A DNA stretch of 64,000 nt. Source: Patagioenas fasciata (Eukaryota > Chordata > Aves > Columbiformes > Columbidae). Positions 36,281 through 50,882 of the stretch are shown here, piece by piece. Both the position numbers and the translations under genes were made by a program. Numbering within the stretch: position 1 is the stretch's first letter; every line of letters begins with the position of its first letter. A model generated the notes under the pieces. The model was not told the DNA's origin and made no database searches. It saw nothing but the letters and a program-made list of their open reading frames with translations. The stretch spans positions 48,149,661-48,213,660 of the forward strand of contig NC_092522.1 in NCBI RefSeq assembly GCF_037038585.1. The letters are read 5' to 3'.

Positions 36281-39276
36281 ACTTTAGGCTGTTATACCCA
36301 TAATTCTGTCAGGTCATAAGGCAGATAAGGTTTGTGAGTAGAGTTGTGTTATTTTTTAATAGACAGTAACTTTGGTAGAAAAAAATGGACAGACTTCTGA
36401 ACACATGCTTTCATCATCTTCTATGTACCTAAAGTCTTGGGTATTTTTATAAGTACAGCAGCTATTTTAATAAAGGATACTGGCTTTATCCACAAATTTT
36501 TGTTGAATTAGGCTTTTTGAATCAGCTAAGTAGACCTCCACAAGACAGGTGTGCCAGAAAGATACTCCAGTGAACAATATGACTTACAAGCATGAAGAAC
36601 ATGGAAAATCTAAGCCAACATGATGCACCGTTGTCAACTCTACTGAATAGGCAGGAAAGCGGGTGCTATGCTGCAACTTCCAGATCAGTGCTGCTGGAAA
36701 TTGCCTACAGCCAGTCACTGCAATCTGTGCTTCTTCAGCCTTGCCGTTTAGTCCCATATCTATCTAAAGTATTTCTGACACATTTCCACAGTGTTTAAAT
36801 AGTGCTTCCTCTCAAATGTGACCAGTTATCCAGAAACTGATGCTTCCCTCCAGGTAAAGCTGTGACTTGGTGCCAGAAAAGATTGACTTGAGGGAAATGC
36901 ACCCAGAGATGCAGAGATGTGTAAGACAGGAAATAAGAGAAAAAGATGGAGAGACCATTTATTTCATAGCTTGCAGATTGACTTCTTTAATGACATTTTC
37001 ATTAACAGTTCTTGCTGCTAAATGCCATGAGTTTCTCCCTTTAGAGTTGTCTGTGTTATTAATGATGGACTCCACTGGGAAGTGATTTACATGAAACATG
37101 CTGCTCTCGTTACAGACAGGAGCTCTGTGCTGGGCCAGAGGGAAAAGGAGAAGGAAGGTAAGCGCACTCTGCAAATGAAGGGCAGTTTCCTCTGTTGGGC
37201 CATGAGCACTCATAACAAATCACCCTCTCTCCCCCACCACCTTGGCCCAAAATGTGTCCCACCTTACAGTCTGTCGTACTGCATCGAGGTGAATGTTTTT
37301 ACACAGGTCTAGCACAGAGTATTGTGGCGGAAAGGCTGGGATCAGCTGACACACATCAGCACTGCAGAAAAGCTGTAACCTCAGCTTTCCCGAGGCCTTT
37401 TCTGCATGTTTTGTGTCACTTCTGCAGTGCAGAGTGGCCGAGGCCTCTGATGATGGCCTCCTGCATTTCCCTGGCTTTTAGCATCATAGAAATAGGTTTA
37501 TATTTTGGGGTCTATCAAGTTCCAGACAGACACCAATGTAAAAGCTTGACAACTAGAAAACAGAAAACGAAATATCACTGTTTTCCAGCTTAATTTAAAA
37601 AAATTATTTAATTTCTTCATAAATATGACTGGGACTTTACATTATGGCTTTTTCTCTAGGTTGGATACAAGGCAGCCTGGACCATTTGTTGCTAAGTCAT
37701 CCCCTGTGTGCTTTTTTGTTATAGATGAAATGGTTTATGTTGACTCATAAGTAAAGAGATATGAAGCTTTGTAGCTTCTTCCTACAATGTTGCAATAAAT
37801 TAATAGGAAACACAGTGCTGAGACTGTGCTCTCGAAGTGGATTTCGAAGTAGATACCTATTGAGATCTCAGTAAAGTTGAGCTTTCTAAGAGTTAGTGAT
37901 CTAAACTGTCCAATTCATGCTTTCATTGAGCAAAACAGATCTCCAAAATGGCTTGGGTCTCTTATCTAAACCACCTATTTTAAGATGAGATTAATTGTTT
38001 TCTGAGGGTTCATATCTCTCTCCATTGACTATCAAGAAAGATATGGGTGACTTAGCTTAGATCTGAAGAATTTCAAAGACTGTCTTGATAGTTTGAGGGA
38101 TTAAGAGATGAGAGGATGGTTTGGAAATGGAAGCTGCTATGAGTTTAGCTCCATTTTATATTTTCATTTATATTTCACTTAAAATATATGCACTTAATAT
38201 GTTTTAAAATGAAACAAAGATATGATTATCCACAAAAAGGCAAAACCATCATCTGTTGTCTGTGGTGGACACTTGTGCCATTGAAATTATGTTGTAGATA
38301 CAGCCAAGAACTTTGATTTCTGAAAAAATAACACCTCTGACTACAGAGAATTTCCTTATAGGAAAATAAGGCATCATTTGTACATAATTAAGTAAACCCT
38401 TTCTGTTTCTCACATCTCCATGGAAATAGATTTGTTGTTAAGCTCATTAGAAATAAACATTTTGCTGGTACTTCCAACGGGAAGACTAGCCTGACAATGC
38501 CATTAAGAATCAGAGAAGGAATCAACGACTTTGGAAGGTAAGCACTTGCACTTCATGAACCCTTGTTAATTTGACAGTTGGAAATTAAGGACTGTGGATG
38601 AAAACTTACGCTGACACCTGGAATCATCTCACAGAAAGTGCCACTAAAAATTCAGTTCATGCTTTTTTAATTGATAGATTTGATTTCATAATAAGGAGGG
38701 CAGCCTTGTCTTCTTGGTTATAAAGTCGTCTGTGAAACTACATGCATACAAAAGTTATTTGTCCACATTGGTTTATTTGCTGAGTTCAGGCTTGAACTTG
38801 TAGTGTTGCACCCGAACTATCCTTTCTGCAGAATAAATTATAAAACCTGCAATTCAAATTTTTTCACATTTTGCCTTCCTTTTTTTAACCTAATTTCTAC
38901 ATCAGCTAAAAAACGTCAAAATCTAAAAAGTAAAGCCTTTTTGATTTTCCTGGAGGTTTGAGCAGATCAACGTTTCTGGGAAGTTGACTGAAATGTAACT
39001 GCAAGCTTTTGGTCCTTTAAATAGCCTTGGTGAAATGTTAACAGTTTTTCTGTACCGTATCTGTAACAAAGCAGGAAGATTAGAAGTGAGGTTTGGCTTC
39101 AGCAAATCATATTGTTGTCTTTTAAATTAGTTCTGCTGTGGGCATGGTGCCCATAGTTTGCTTAATCTGTTAAACCTTTTTTGGTAAATTAATATTTTGG
39201 ACAATGATTAATATAAATAATTTACGTCTACAGTTTTCATGTTGTATGTTTGCTGAGCTGGATTTGCAAAGGCATC

Positions 39277-39300
39277 AAGCCAGGATGTAATTCCTGGCTT
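39277..39300. repeat. 9-bp perfect inverted repeat, 6-nt loop
   Basis: AAGCCAGGA (39277-39285) and TCCTGGCTT (39292-39300) flank TGTAAT. It sits at the right end of an AT-rich block noted as a possible regulatory element. Near chance expectation on its own. Confidence 0.6.
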
Positions 39301-42300
39301 TATTAGGTTATGAAACAGAATCTATCCGGAAGATATAATGTCCTTAAGCTGTAACATCAGCAGCAACAGACAGACCTTAATACTGCTGGACCCAATGGAA
39401 CTGGATTTCATGTATGCTTAATGAATGCAAATGCCACTTAATTTTTACAGCTTGAGTTGTAATACATTGCATGTGACACATCTGCTACTGAAAAAAAATA
39501 TTCAAATGTGTGATTCTTACACCCAGTGTCCAATTTCAGCACTGTAAAATGGATCCTCTTAGGGAAGCGGGACTGGGGAAGCATGCCAGCAATATTACTG
39601 CATAATTTAAAGCAGCCACCAAAGAGAAACGTTAAAATGTGCACCAGGCAATTACAAGTGTTGTATATGTTTTTATTCTCCTTTGCTGCTGTTCAACAAG
39701 GAGTAGTAAAGAGATTTAGAGCAAGTGGCAACCATAGCAACAAGGAAATTTTGGTTCAACCTGGTGCTGTGTAACTTCTGGCAGAGAAACACATTTCAGG
39801 ATACTTTGTCAAGTGTTGATTCTTCCAGAAGATAGGTGCAGCACTTTCAGTTCTGCCTCTCAGGCACCGGTCCCATGGAGATACGTGAGAGCCAATTTCA
39901 ATGCAAGCCCAAGCAGAAGTGATTACAATCAGGTTATGCCAGAGCTGGTCATGGTACTTGTTCAGCAATGGTCCCTTGGGTTTGCTAATTATCAGAGATA
40001 ATAGGTCTCATTCTAGTCTTTGGGAGAGAGAAAGGAAGTAGATGTGATGTGGAAGAAGGTTTCTATCCCTCCCAGTCCCCTGCTTCATCCAGCTGCGGCT
40101 AGGTGGGCATTGACCCTGAAAATAAGTCAGTGAAGACTCAAGGGGAGTGTGGATGGTACACAGAATTCAATTGTGTGCAAAGAGCCCAGGAAATGTATTC
40201 GGTGGCTGAGGGTCTGGGGGGGTTTTCAAAGGCAGCCCGGTGTTCAGTCACTGTGCATTTCACAAAATAGGGTGGGTATGTACGCATAATATTCAAGATT
40301 GTGGCAGTCACAGAGAAGTCTGGCTACTGATCACAAACTAATCTGTGTGAAGTCAGAAGGATCTGGGACTCTCACTTAGGTGAAAAAGTTGACCTTCACA
40401 GGTAGACACCAGAACAAAATGTCCATTGCTTCTTGTGACAAAGAGTTAATTTGCACAGTTAGTTCTGAAATCAAAACAACAGCAACATGACAGGACAACA
40501 AATGGTATGCAGTCTAAAAGATGAAATGGATGTTATTCCAGAGAACATGTTACAAACAACTGTCATTAAATGTCATTTTTTTCTAACTCTGAGGCAATCC
40601 TTCTACTTTTCTGTATAAGACAGGCTGAGGGATTTTTATTTGATGGGCCAGAGATGTCTTCCATTAGAGGTACTGAGGTATGTAAGCCTCTTGTGTTAAT
40701 ACTCTTGTTTTCCTTAACCTTTCCTCATGCTCACCTTAGGAAGACACTTTGCATGCCCAGGTCTGCAGATCCCAGGCTGAAAGCCACTGCATGATGAGGT
40801 GCCCCTTTAAAGTTCCTTAGCAAGGCATTAATTCTAGATATTGAATAAGCAGCTCCGTGCTCCCAGGGGTAGCTGATGTCCTTAGCCTCTAACCAAGGAA
40901 CTCCCTCATTTTTACAAGTAATTTGCCAATTGCTTTTTTTTTCCAGACATGCAGAGTTGGGAATAGGTCCTGGAAATGATACACATAAAGCACACATCTG
41001 TTTTATCTAACTCTCCTTTGAAGGTTACTTATCACATAGATCTCCTCCAGCTCATTACACCTTAATTTGGGATACTGAGACTATAAAATTGTTTCGTAAA
41101 TTATCTGGAAATAGCTATGGCTGACTCTGCATCCCAGAGGGGGAGACCTATTGCCTTTTGGCAAGACATATGAAGTTACCTCTGATCAAGGCAGCACATT
41201 CTTAAATACTTTATCTCCATATGTGCAGTCACCATATGAAGTTACAACAGTAGGAAGTAGAAAAAGAGTATTGCCATCACACCTAAGAATATAGATGTTC
41301 AGAAAGGAGTGAAATAAGTAAGGCAGAAATCTAAGATCTCCTGCTCTCATTTTTTTCAGTAATACCATTTTTTGGACAATCTGTATAATAAAAGCAGAAG
41401 GTTGGTAATATTATTTGAGCAAAGTTCCCAACAGCTATTGCATATGAATAGCCTTTGTATTGTGCAGATAGTTTTCCTCCACACGCATATTTTGTTTCTT
41501 GCATTGGAGCACTTAAAGCATATCCAGGAGAGTTATACATCTGCATAAATATTTGATAACTCTAATTCTGCAGCCTACACCATGCTTTGACCCTTAGGCA
41601 TGTAGTGTAAGTAAATGTGCATGCCACCCGTGTATAAAATGTTAAGGTGATCAGGGAATGTGTGAGATTGCCTGAAACGTCTGTTTAAAGCAACAACAGC
41701 TCTACTTGTGCTGTTTCAAAATCCAAAGAAAAATATGTTCTTGTTTTATAATTAAAGGGAGATACTGTTAAATGATTTCATATTATTTGTTAAATTAACA
41801 TGAAAATAATCAGCTTCTCATTGTCACTTCCATTATAAACACCTGTCCTTCAGTATATCTTTCACATGTGAAAGAATCTCATCTTTAGAAATGTTAACCA
41901 GATAAGAAAGAGGTTTGGGGCACAGGATGGTCTAAATACCATTTTGGTTCTTAGCAAAACCATTGTTAATAATGAATTTAATTTATCTCGGAAAGAGGTG
42001 AACCATAATTACAGCTCCTAGAAATACATACTGCAGGATTTCTGTCTTTTATTTTTAGTTGGAAAAAGCTGCCTCTGGATGTATATCAGTAGACTCTGTT
42101 CTTCCTGAATTGTTGATAAACTGAAATACTAATGCCGAGAAAGAAAAATCTCATTTTTGCACTTTCTGTCCACATCCATCTTAAATGCAGAAAACCTGAG
42201 GTCATTCTTATAGGTGGACAATAAGACCAGGATTTCCATCCTGTGGAAAATTTTGATACTTCTAATATTAATTCCTTGTGACCTGGTATGAAAAGTTGAG

Positions 42301-45231
42301 ACAGTTTGGGTAAGTCCCAGACTTTCCAGTCTCACATTTACTTATAGTACTTGTTTAAATGAAAAGAAATGCTTCTTTTAAGTTATTGTATATCTGAGTC
42401 TTGTGGGACTTTTACTTTCACCTCCTCTGCTTTCGGTTTTCTTCTCTGGGTTGAGTGTCTTGATTGGGCTGACCCTGTCTGGCCACACCACAGTCATGCC
42501 CTGTCCATCCAGGTGTAATGTTTCCGCCGAAGGGGCAGCCTGAGAAACTGTCCTCTTGGGAAAGCTGATGTTGTGCTGAGTCTCGTGTGTAGCACTGCAG
42601 CAGTTCAAGTGGATGCAGCTTAGTGCTGAACTGAGACACCGCAAATTCATCTGAGACATTTCTACTCAGGCTGACATGACTCAAAGGCATTTCATTTCTG
42701 TGGTCTAATGAAAAAGTGAAAAATTACTTTTACCCACAGAAATTTTGACTTTATAAAGACCTGCAGTTCCAGTTATAAAGACAAAGACAGTTTTCCTGAA
42801 CAGCATAAATCATAGATGTTTTCCTGTTTATAAACATCCCAGCCTTGCCACCTGGCTGGAGGAAGCAGAGCATATCCTACATGTCAGTGTGACTGCTCAC
42901 CCTCAGCTGTCCCTCCCAGCCTCAGTGAGGGTAATGGGAAAGGACCCACATTAAAAAATAATACTACTGTCTTTTTGATTTTCAAAGGAAGAAATCATAT
43001 GTGAAGAGTGGAATGTGCTTCTGTAACGTGTCTCAGATAATCTAGGCCAAGCCCTTGGCCTTCTGCTTGCCTATCTGCCCCTTCCATCTGGGCCGTTACC
43101 AAAACGAAGACTGCAGGCACTGCTGGTGGGACTCTTCTTGCTCAGCGTGAAAGTCTCCAGTCTCCTTGAGCTGAGCTGATGACCCTGCATGCCCGTTATC
43201 ATTAAGGGAAGAAAAAGGCCTTTTTATGGCTCGGTTCGTTTGCCCTTTCCAAGCACCCATATTGGGACATGAGCATCATGCCCCGCAAAGTGTCTGTTCG
43301 CTCCCCTATCTGTGCAGAGACTCAAGGCAGCTATCGCAGGGGTAAAGGTCTGTGTTTTGTTAAATCAGTCAAGGAGCCTGTGAAGATATCTCCTAACTCC
43401 AGATATAGGGAAGTATGACAAGTATTTTAAAGTGGGTAACAATCCATCATTATAAATGCTTCACTGAAGTTGGTTTGTTACTTGTTATGCGTTGTTACAT
43501 TGACGTTATTGTGCTCTTAATGACATACTCTTAGCCTGAAAAATGTTAATAATGGTGAATAAGTGAGTCTCAGATCCAGGAACCATCACCTTCTGAAAGT
43601 AAAACATTTGCCTTCAGCTTCAACAGAGCTTTGCTTTTTGTAGTAAAACTAGCTGGATATGTGAGGCTACTACCCAATACACTGGGGCACCCATAAGTAG
43701 TTTTGGCAAATGTCTGCTTTTTAAATGTCTTGGGCTACTTTACACAGAGGCATCCAAGACCCATCAGAGCTCTTGCACATGTATCCATAAATCTGAGAAG
43801 CTACAATAATAAAAAAAAATATATTTATCTGAAGGTGTTATGCTTTTAAATGTGCTTCTGAAGGTGAAGCCCTCAATGACAGCTCAGAGCTAAATCATAT
43901 GGACTGAGGGGTTTCCAGGTTTTTGAACATGCAAATGAACATAGCAGCTAAGGAAATGTTCTTCTGTCCCTGGCAGAAAATTGACTTTAAAATGAAGCAG
44001 AGGGAGAGAGGTGTTGGATACGGAGTCTCCTGGGATAGCAGGCAGACATTTTTTAAGCTGGGAAACTGCCTGCTTTCCTTCACTGGAAGAAACAAGATTT
44101 AGGGAAAAAATCAGCGATTTGCAAGCATCTAGTATAATTTGAGATGCTCTAACAGTATTCTCCTTAGCCTCCTAACTCCCTCTCCAGCAGGCAGTGGCCT
44201 CCCGGAAGTCCTGTATCAGCTGAGCCTTGGATATCCTAGGAGGTCTCAAATAGTGCTAGGTATGTCCAACATACTTTATATTGCACCCTAACAGAAAAAA
44301 TCCAAAACTCACTGCTTGAGCCAAAGAAACAGCAATATAGCACCTATGGAATGCTCTTTTTAAGCATTTGCCATCTTGCATAATATCTTTAACTTTTTCC
44401 TGTATTAAAAAATGGTGAATGCAAGTAGGGTTTAAGTGAATTTTTATACATAGGAATTCTAAATCAAATATTCTGAATGCACCAAATGTGCAATCTGGGC
44501 TTGAGAATGACAAATATATGGGCAAACATTAGATTTTCTGGGACAGAGGAAGAGGGAAGACAAAACTCTGAAGTAAAATGAAACTTTTCAAGGCTTTTGT
44601 TCTGTAACACCGTATTTGGCTTCCTGTAAAAATTAACTGTGAGGAATAGAGACGGTAAGTCGGATGTCTCTAAAGGCGCCCATTGATGTATTACTGATGC
44701 ATAAACTGCCTCCCAGCCCAGTTTGCGATTGCAGTCATCCAGGGTGCACTTTCTGTCAGCTACATAGGAAGCATTTGTAAGAAATTAGTAATTTGGGTAA
44801 GCTAAGTATTTTAATGAATTTAAATCATTCTTTCCGTGATTGTTGTTATGCACACAAACAGTTTCATTTTAGCGAAGCGTTCATGGGAACCATCACTGTA
44901 AAAGGAGGTATCATAGGACATAGATTGGAGCAGGTGTGGTGGTACATTGCTGGGATAGAAGAGATCAGCATGATTGCTGCGAGTTAAGGCCAGCGGTCTC
45001 AGATGGCAGAATCTGATGTTAGCCCCAGTAAAGTAATATTTAGGCCACTTTAGATATCTGACATTAAACCTAGTTGTCTGCAGAGGCAGCAGCATCCTGC
45101 CTTCCCAAGTGCTTGTTAAAGACAGAACGTGCTGCAGCACCAGTGTATTTGTTACTTTTCATCTCCAGCATGCACATATCTTCTTTATATCAGCAGAAGT
45201 AAAGGCAGAGGTTCTGCCAACCTCCCACACC

Positions 45232-45253
45232 CTGGCACTGAGGGCAGTGCCAG
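45232..45253. repeat. 9-bp perfect inverted repeat, 4-nt loop
   Basis: CTGGCACTG (45232-45240), AGGG, CAGTGCCAG (45245-45253). A related GGGCACTGCCAG follows near 45285. Short GC-rich hairpin of unknown significance. Confidence 0.6.
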
Positions 45254-45439
45254 CTGCTCTGGTTGGAGACCTTGGGGGCTCGGTGGGCACTGCCAGATGC
45301 TAGCCCTGCCAGAAGAGCCTTGGCGATGGGCTGCACCTTGTTCTCAGGTTGGCTTCACCCACTGCAATAGGTAGCACTGGGATCTGACAAAAAAACCTGA
45401 CACCATGTGGTCATAGAGTCACTCAGACTGGATGGGTGC

Positions 45440-45479
45440 TTGCTCCTTGGATATATGCATCATTTGCTCCTTGGATATA
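45440..45479. repeat. 16-bp direct repeat, period 24
   Basis: TTGCTCCTTGGATATA occurs at 45440-45455 and again, identical, at 45464-45479. The 8-bp spacer differs from the bases after the second copy, so this is either a decayed 24-bp tandem duplication or two separate short copies. Confidence 0.85.
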
Positions 45480-47298
45480 GGGGTCAGGAAAGGGGTCTTA
45501 GTTTTTTGCATGGTATGTGTGTGTGTGGCTTCAGTGCCTGTGTAGTTTGGATAAGGTCTTGTAGCACATGTTTAAAAGGAGGGGCCTTACACTGGGGCTC
45601 GGGACTTTCCCTACCTAGAGCTGTCACAGTGTTTTCATCTGGACCAGCAACATTCCTGCTCTTCCAGTCCTAGGATTTCCCTCAGATGGGTTCCAGGATG
45701 ATGAATTTATGGTGGCTTAAATGCCGACAAATGACTGATTGCCAACATGAGGCAGATGCTTCTTGCTATATTATGCTAGAATTGGACCCTGCTTTTGAGA
45801 ACAGATGAATGGATTAAGCCCTTCATTACTTTTGCCCTCTTGAGAGATAAAATGTCTGCTTGTCTTCTGGAAGACTGGCCAGTATGTGCGATTGCTTGTG
45901 ACATATTGCTCTGATTTTGCTCGTTACTGCAACCTCACCTCATTTTGCAGAGTTTTAGATATGTGTTGTTCTGTGCTGAAAATCTGTTTGATTTGGGAAG
46001 ACTGAAATAGAGGTTTACCTGTATTCTGTACTTTATTAGATGATCATGCTTGCAGGTTGCCATAGCTGCAGGTGCCGAATACTCAGAGCTCTTCATTTTC
46101 TGTGAGGGCTTCAACTTCTTGGTTTAAAGAAAGGAAATATTTGTTTCTTCTGTGATTTTCAGCAGTAGTTTACAACATTGTTGTTGAAGAGTATGTAGCA
46201 AGAACACAGGAAGTGATTCACCAGTGAGAAACAAGTATAAAGGCGATTTAGAAAACGGTTGTTTACACAGAGGTCTGATTTTTATACTGTTTTAGGCCCG
46301 TATCATTTGCAGAACAAGAGTTGTATAAAGATGCAAGGCCTTTTATTATTTTTTATTTTCTTCACATAATGTTATTTTTTTCCAGTTCTGTACTGAACTG
46401 GATTAATGAATACTTCAGGTTTCTGAAGCTTATTCTATTCTATGGACGGTAAGTGACACAGCCGTAATGATAACAGCCTTCTTGAAGTCATCACTCTGTC
46501 ACAGTTGCCCTGAGGGAAACATTTCAGATCAGTGACTAAGTGAGATTTACTGTCACATTAACCAAAAAGTCACAGCCAGTTTGAGTTTGCACTAATGTAA
46601 ATCAGAAGTGAATCAGCTTTATACCATTGTGACTTTAGTGCCAAGCACACTGTTAATCTGTGTTTCTCACATTGCTCTAATATGCTTACTTATTTTCTTC
46701 CTCTATTAAAATAAATCCACATTTCTACAGGAAGTCTTTTTGTATATACAGTTACCATGCATATTAGATTAACTCATTGCATGGATAAAATCAACAGCTA
46801 GTTTCTTGCGGTTTGTTTTCCCTGACACAAAGATGTGTTTCTAACAGCATGTTCAAGATGTGTTAAAGTAAGCATTCTTGAGCAGATATAACACATCGAG
46901 TTGATGCTCCAAACCAATTCAAGAGGTAGGTTTTAATCCTTGCTATGGTGTAGTTATAAAAAAAAGCAGACATAGTACTAGGCTTTAGGAGGGTAGCTAG
47001 GAACTTTTTGCTGAAGTAGGACTGATCAAGAAAATAGCTATTAAGTCTCTCTAGGGCTAATAGAACAAACCGTGGTGGTAATACGGAGATTTTATTCCCC
47101 ACACTGCTCTGCTTCAGTAGTTTTAGACAGATGACTTAGATGAAGCCATCTTTGATAATACTAATGAAGGAAAGATCAGAATCAAGCTACATTTCCATTG
47201 TAAAGTAAACTTTACTACTTCTTGGAGACCAAGAAAGCCAACAGGTACTTAGTGTGGAAGGTGATACCAAAATCCAGCCCTGGAGAGATTATAAAGGT

Positions 47299-47320
47299 AA
47301 AAAAAAAAAAAAAAAAAAAA
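47299..47320. repeat. A22 homopolymer
   Basis: Twenty-two consecutive A, the longest A run in the window. The sequence to the left is not recognised as a retrocopy. Confidence 0.9.
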
Positions 47321-50300
47321 TCAAGTTCTTGTCATACTGAAATAAGGAATCTAAAAGAACATGAACTGAAGGGGAAAAGAATTCGTAATTGTAATAAGAA
47401 AGCAATTTCATTTCCAAAGACTTAGTTTTGAATGAGTGGTCTCATGTCTTTTTAATTATGGAGATTGTATTGATGAGTTTTTCCTAAGCATCACGAGTCC
47501 TACAATGTATTTCAGATGAGAAGCTGGCTAATGTTATATTGCTTGTGTCTGAGGTATAAACTATTAGCCGTTTTCCCTTTTTTTTTTAAATCTTCTTGCA
47601 TCAGCACATGTTAAACACTAACTTACTAAGAGTGCGTTTCAGACTGGAGACACCAGAAGCACCAGTCCTAGGCTGACCAGGCACCACCCCTGCTCACTCG
47701 CCTCTTGTGGGGCCCCAGAGCTGCACAGGTGCAGCAGCTGAGCTGGGCATGGACACTTCACATCCCATAGATAGCTGCTCAGAGACTCACCTGTGGAGGA
47801 GCTGAGCCCTTGCTTCGGCTTGAAACTCACCAGATTTCCCCACTTTTGTCAATCTGGGTGTGGTGGAGATTGCTGGTTTTTGGCTTTGTCTTCACTGACT
47901 CTTTCTTCTGGGTCCTGAGTAGTCTTGTATTTCGGCTCAGCGATATTGACCCCTATTCCAACTGCACTGTCACTCCCATGCAATGTTTTTTACAGTTGCA
48001 TTTCTTCTTGGGGTGTTTGATTTCCAAGGCACTCCTCTCCCACTGCCTGAGCTCTGGGCTTCTTACTGTCCTGGCTACATGTGTCCTGGCCCCTCTTCAG
48101 CTGCCATTTCCCACCGATTTCTGCCTGTGACAAGTGCTAACACTCCCATTTTCAGATGACTGAAATGATACATTTTCTCCACAAACCATCTCATTGGTGC
48201 CAAATGCTCCTGTCTACGCACCCTAATTGTAAGTGCTACAGGCCTGTCAAGTCTTGCACATCTGAAGTTTTGCACCTTGAGAGCTCTGAAGTGGAAAGAA
48301 ACAAGTCTGTTATTAATGGGCTCTGCTTTCCCCTCCAGAGCTGATTCTTCTGGATGACCTACTGCAGCATTTTTCTGTTCTTTCAGCCTTCATCACTGGT
48401 TTTCAGACATATGAGTCTGTCAGCTTGAGTGGTACATGTTTGAGAAACTATGGACATTTCTCAGCAAGCCTGGAAAGGAGGGCAAGCAACCAATGGGTTG
48501 CAAGGGTGTAGGAGGAGCTGGAAAGATATCTTAATCACTTATGTTCATTAAAATGGGGGAGGGGGTGTTTTATCTACATACCTGGTCTTTTAAGCGATAT
48601 TGTTCACAGTCTGTGTTATGAGATACAGAAATTTGCACGACATCATGTTTGCCCAGATGCCGTCAGGTGACACCCTCCTCCTGGTGATCCCTTTTTGCTG
48701 TATGCATTTGCTGATAAGTCCTGCTGGTGAAGGTAAAAAGGTAAAGACCTTCTAAATGCACAGGGGACTGACTACATAGCAACATGAACAGAGCATCATA
48801 AATCAATCTTTCCTCAGGAAATAAAAAAATATCCCTGCAGACTGCAGCCTGCTACGGAGGGAACATAAATATCTTTTAAACACAGGAAGTGGATCGTGTT
48901 TCTGGAAGAAACTTTACTCTCTGGAGCTTCTATATTACGGGTCTTCTTTCACATAAGTTAATGTAAAGCTGGGCTAAAATTGGTATAAGTGAGATCAGGC
49001 CCTTTGTCATAGGCCGAGATATTTATAAACAGCTTTGTCTTTAAACAATGTGGGCCATCCATCATGTTTCTCAGCCACAGAGAATAGTGCACAGTTCTGA
49101 GGAGTGGGACTGGAGTTCGGTTTGCTTTGAAGGAGGCAATGCTCAAAGAAAAATGTCTTCTTCGCTCAGCGAAATTGTTCCGATTTCCATGGTACCACAC
49201 TGAGCATGTTCTAAGGGGATTGTTTCTCCCCATTAACCTCGGCCAGTGCTGCTGCTTCATCAGCTGCATGAGGGCTCTTATTGCCTCAAATATATTAAGC
49301 TACATATTTCTCTCTGGCAAGCTCAGGTCATCTAAGGAAACCAGAGGAATTGAGTAAGTTGAAGTTTGGAAGGAAATGTGTCATGACAAAAGGAACTCCC
49401 TACAGAAATATATTTCCAGCAGCGAGCTCTGAATGAGCTGTAGAAAGAGATATATTATTTATTAAATGGACAAAGAAACAGTGAAAATTAGGTCAAACTA
49501 TAAAAACGTGGGGCACTTTGACCAGCAAAAACTGGTTAGAAAATAGAAATTCAAGTATTTGAAAACTGATATTCTGAATAGGAATCAAAGTTTTAAAAGT
49601 ACTGAAAAGGAAATTCCTACTTAAAATTCCTCAGAAATTATTTAATTGTCTCATCTGGTCACATTGCGAGTTTAATATCAATTATTAAACACAATGCCTT
49701 ATTACTTTAAATAGAAAGGCAAAATAATAAAGTTAAATATATACAGTTCTGCCTCACAAAAACAATTTGGCATTAACAGGACGGAACAGCTGATGTAAAT
49801 GAAAAGCTGTGGAAGTTATTTATTTAAGCTTTCACTTATTTGTAACTTGGCTCAGATCAATGTGTTCCCTGTAAAAGTTTCACTTCTGGAGAAGCTTTAA
49901 AGAAACTTTTGGCCACCAAATATTTTTTGACAATACTAGGGTAATAATTGCATTCCGCCAGAGCATGGTAAGCTCGGGATGTTCCTATCAGCAGTACGGC
50001 TGTTCCAAATTGCTCCATGAAACAGCGTTTCTCACAAATGGGCAACTATTAGGCACCCTCTCACCAGTTCGAGATTCAGCCTCATGGCTGCCTCTCCAGA
50101 GCAGTAAATCTCAGACCAAATTGTTTTACTTTCTGCAAACATATGTTGTCTTTTCAGGCCTCCAAAACTGTGCACACTCGCAATAACTAAACGTCATGTT
50201 TGGCTTTGTTCTCTGTGTTAGAGCAAAACACAAGCAAAGCAGCTTCCTTTCTGTTAGCTAAAGTTTAGTCTTTCCTATAACTGTGACAATTAACAGGACT

Positions 50301-50882
50301 CATAAAAATAAATCCTGCAGGTTGCTGGAACTTTAAATAGTAAATGTGATAATCCTCTCATACATAAACTTCTCTTTCTGAAAGGAAATCCTTGAATCTG
50401 TGGTGGTGCTCTCATTTTACACACAGAAAGGACAGTCAACTAACCTTAGAAGCCAAGCTCACAAAGCTGACTAAAATAGACTTTTGCTGAAAGAATGGGG
50501 AGAAAAATAGTTTGCAAACGCCTTCTCCTCAAACTTGCAAGTGAGAAAACTGAAGCCCTAGGATACATCTCCTCTCCTCTTTTTCAGGGGAGAATTTTAT
50601 GGGAACGAAGCATATGAGATGTAAAATAAGCAGAGATAAAGCCAGTATGTGTTCTGTCAGATTTTAATATGGATCTTTTCATATCGATAACGTACTCCAA
50701 GAGTCTATGAAATTAAATATGTTGTATCTGTCCTTTTTATTTTCTTTTTTTTTAAGCATACCATAAAAAGTAATTTTAAGAACTTACTGCTTTAATAAAT
50801 TTTATAGGAGCTTCTGTAATGGAAATATTATTTTTTTCTGTTGCGCTGTACAGTAATGCTTTAGCATATTTTTAGTCTCTCT

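Larger units (their letters stand above)
36281..50735. other. Long non-coding interval, no exon recognised
   Basis: Short frames only, none with domain similarity. Notable contents are the AT-rich block ending in a hairpin (39120-39300), a possible regulatory block at 44640-44770, the hairpin at 45232, the 16-bp direct repeat at 45440 and the A22 run at 47299. Confidence 0.6.

Noticed and set aside
47222-47425. Lysine-rich frame next to the A22 tract, considered as a processed pseudogene tail.
   Set aside because: The sequence before the A run matches no gene I recognise and no target-site duplication was seen.
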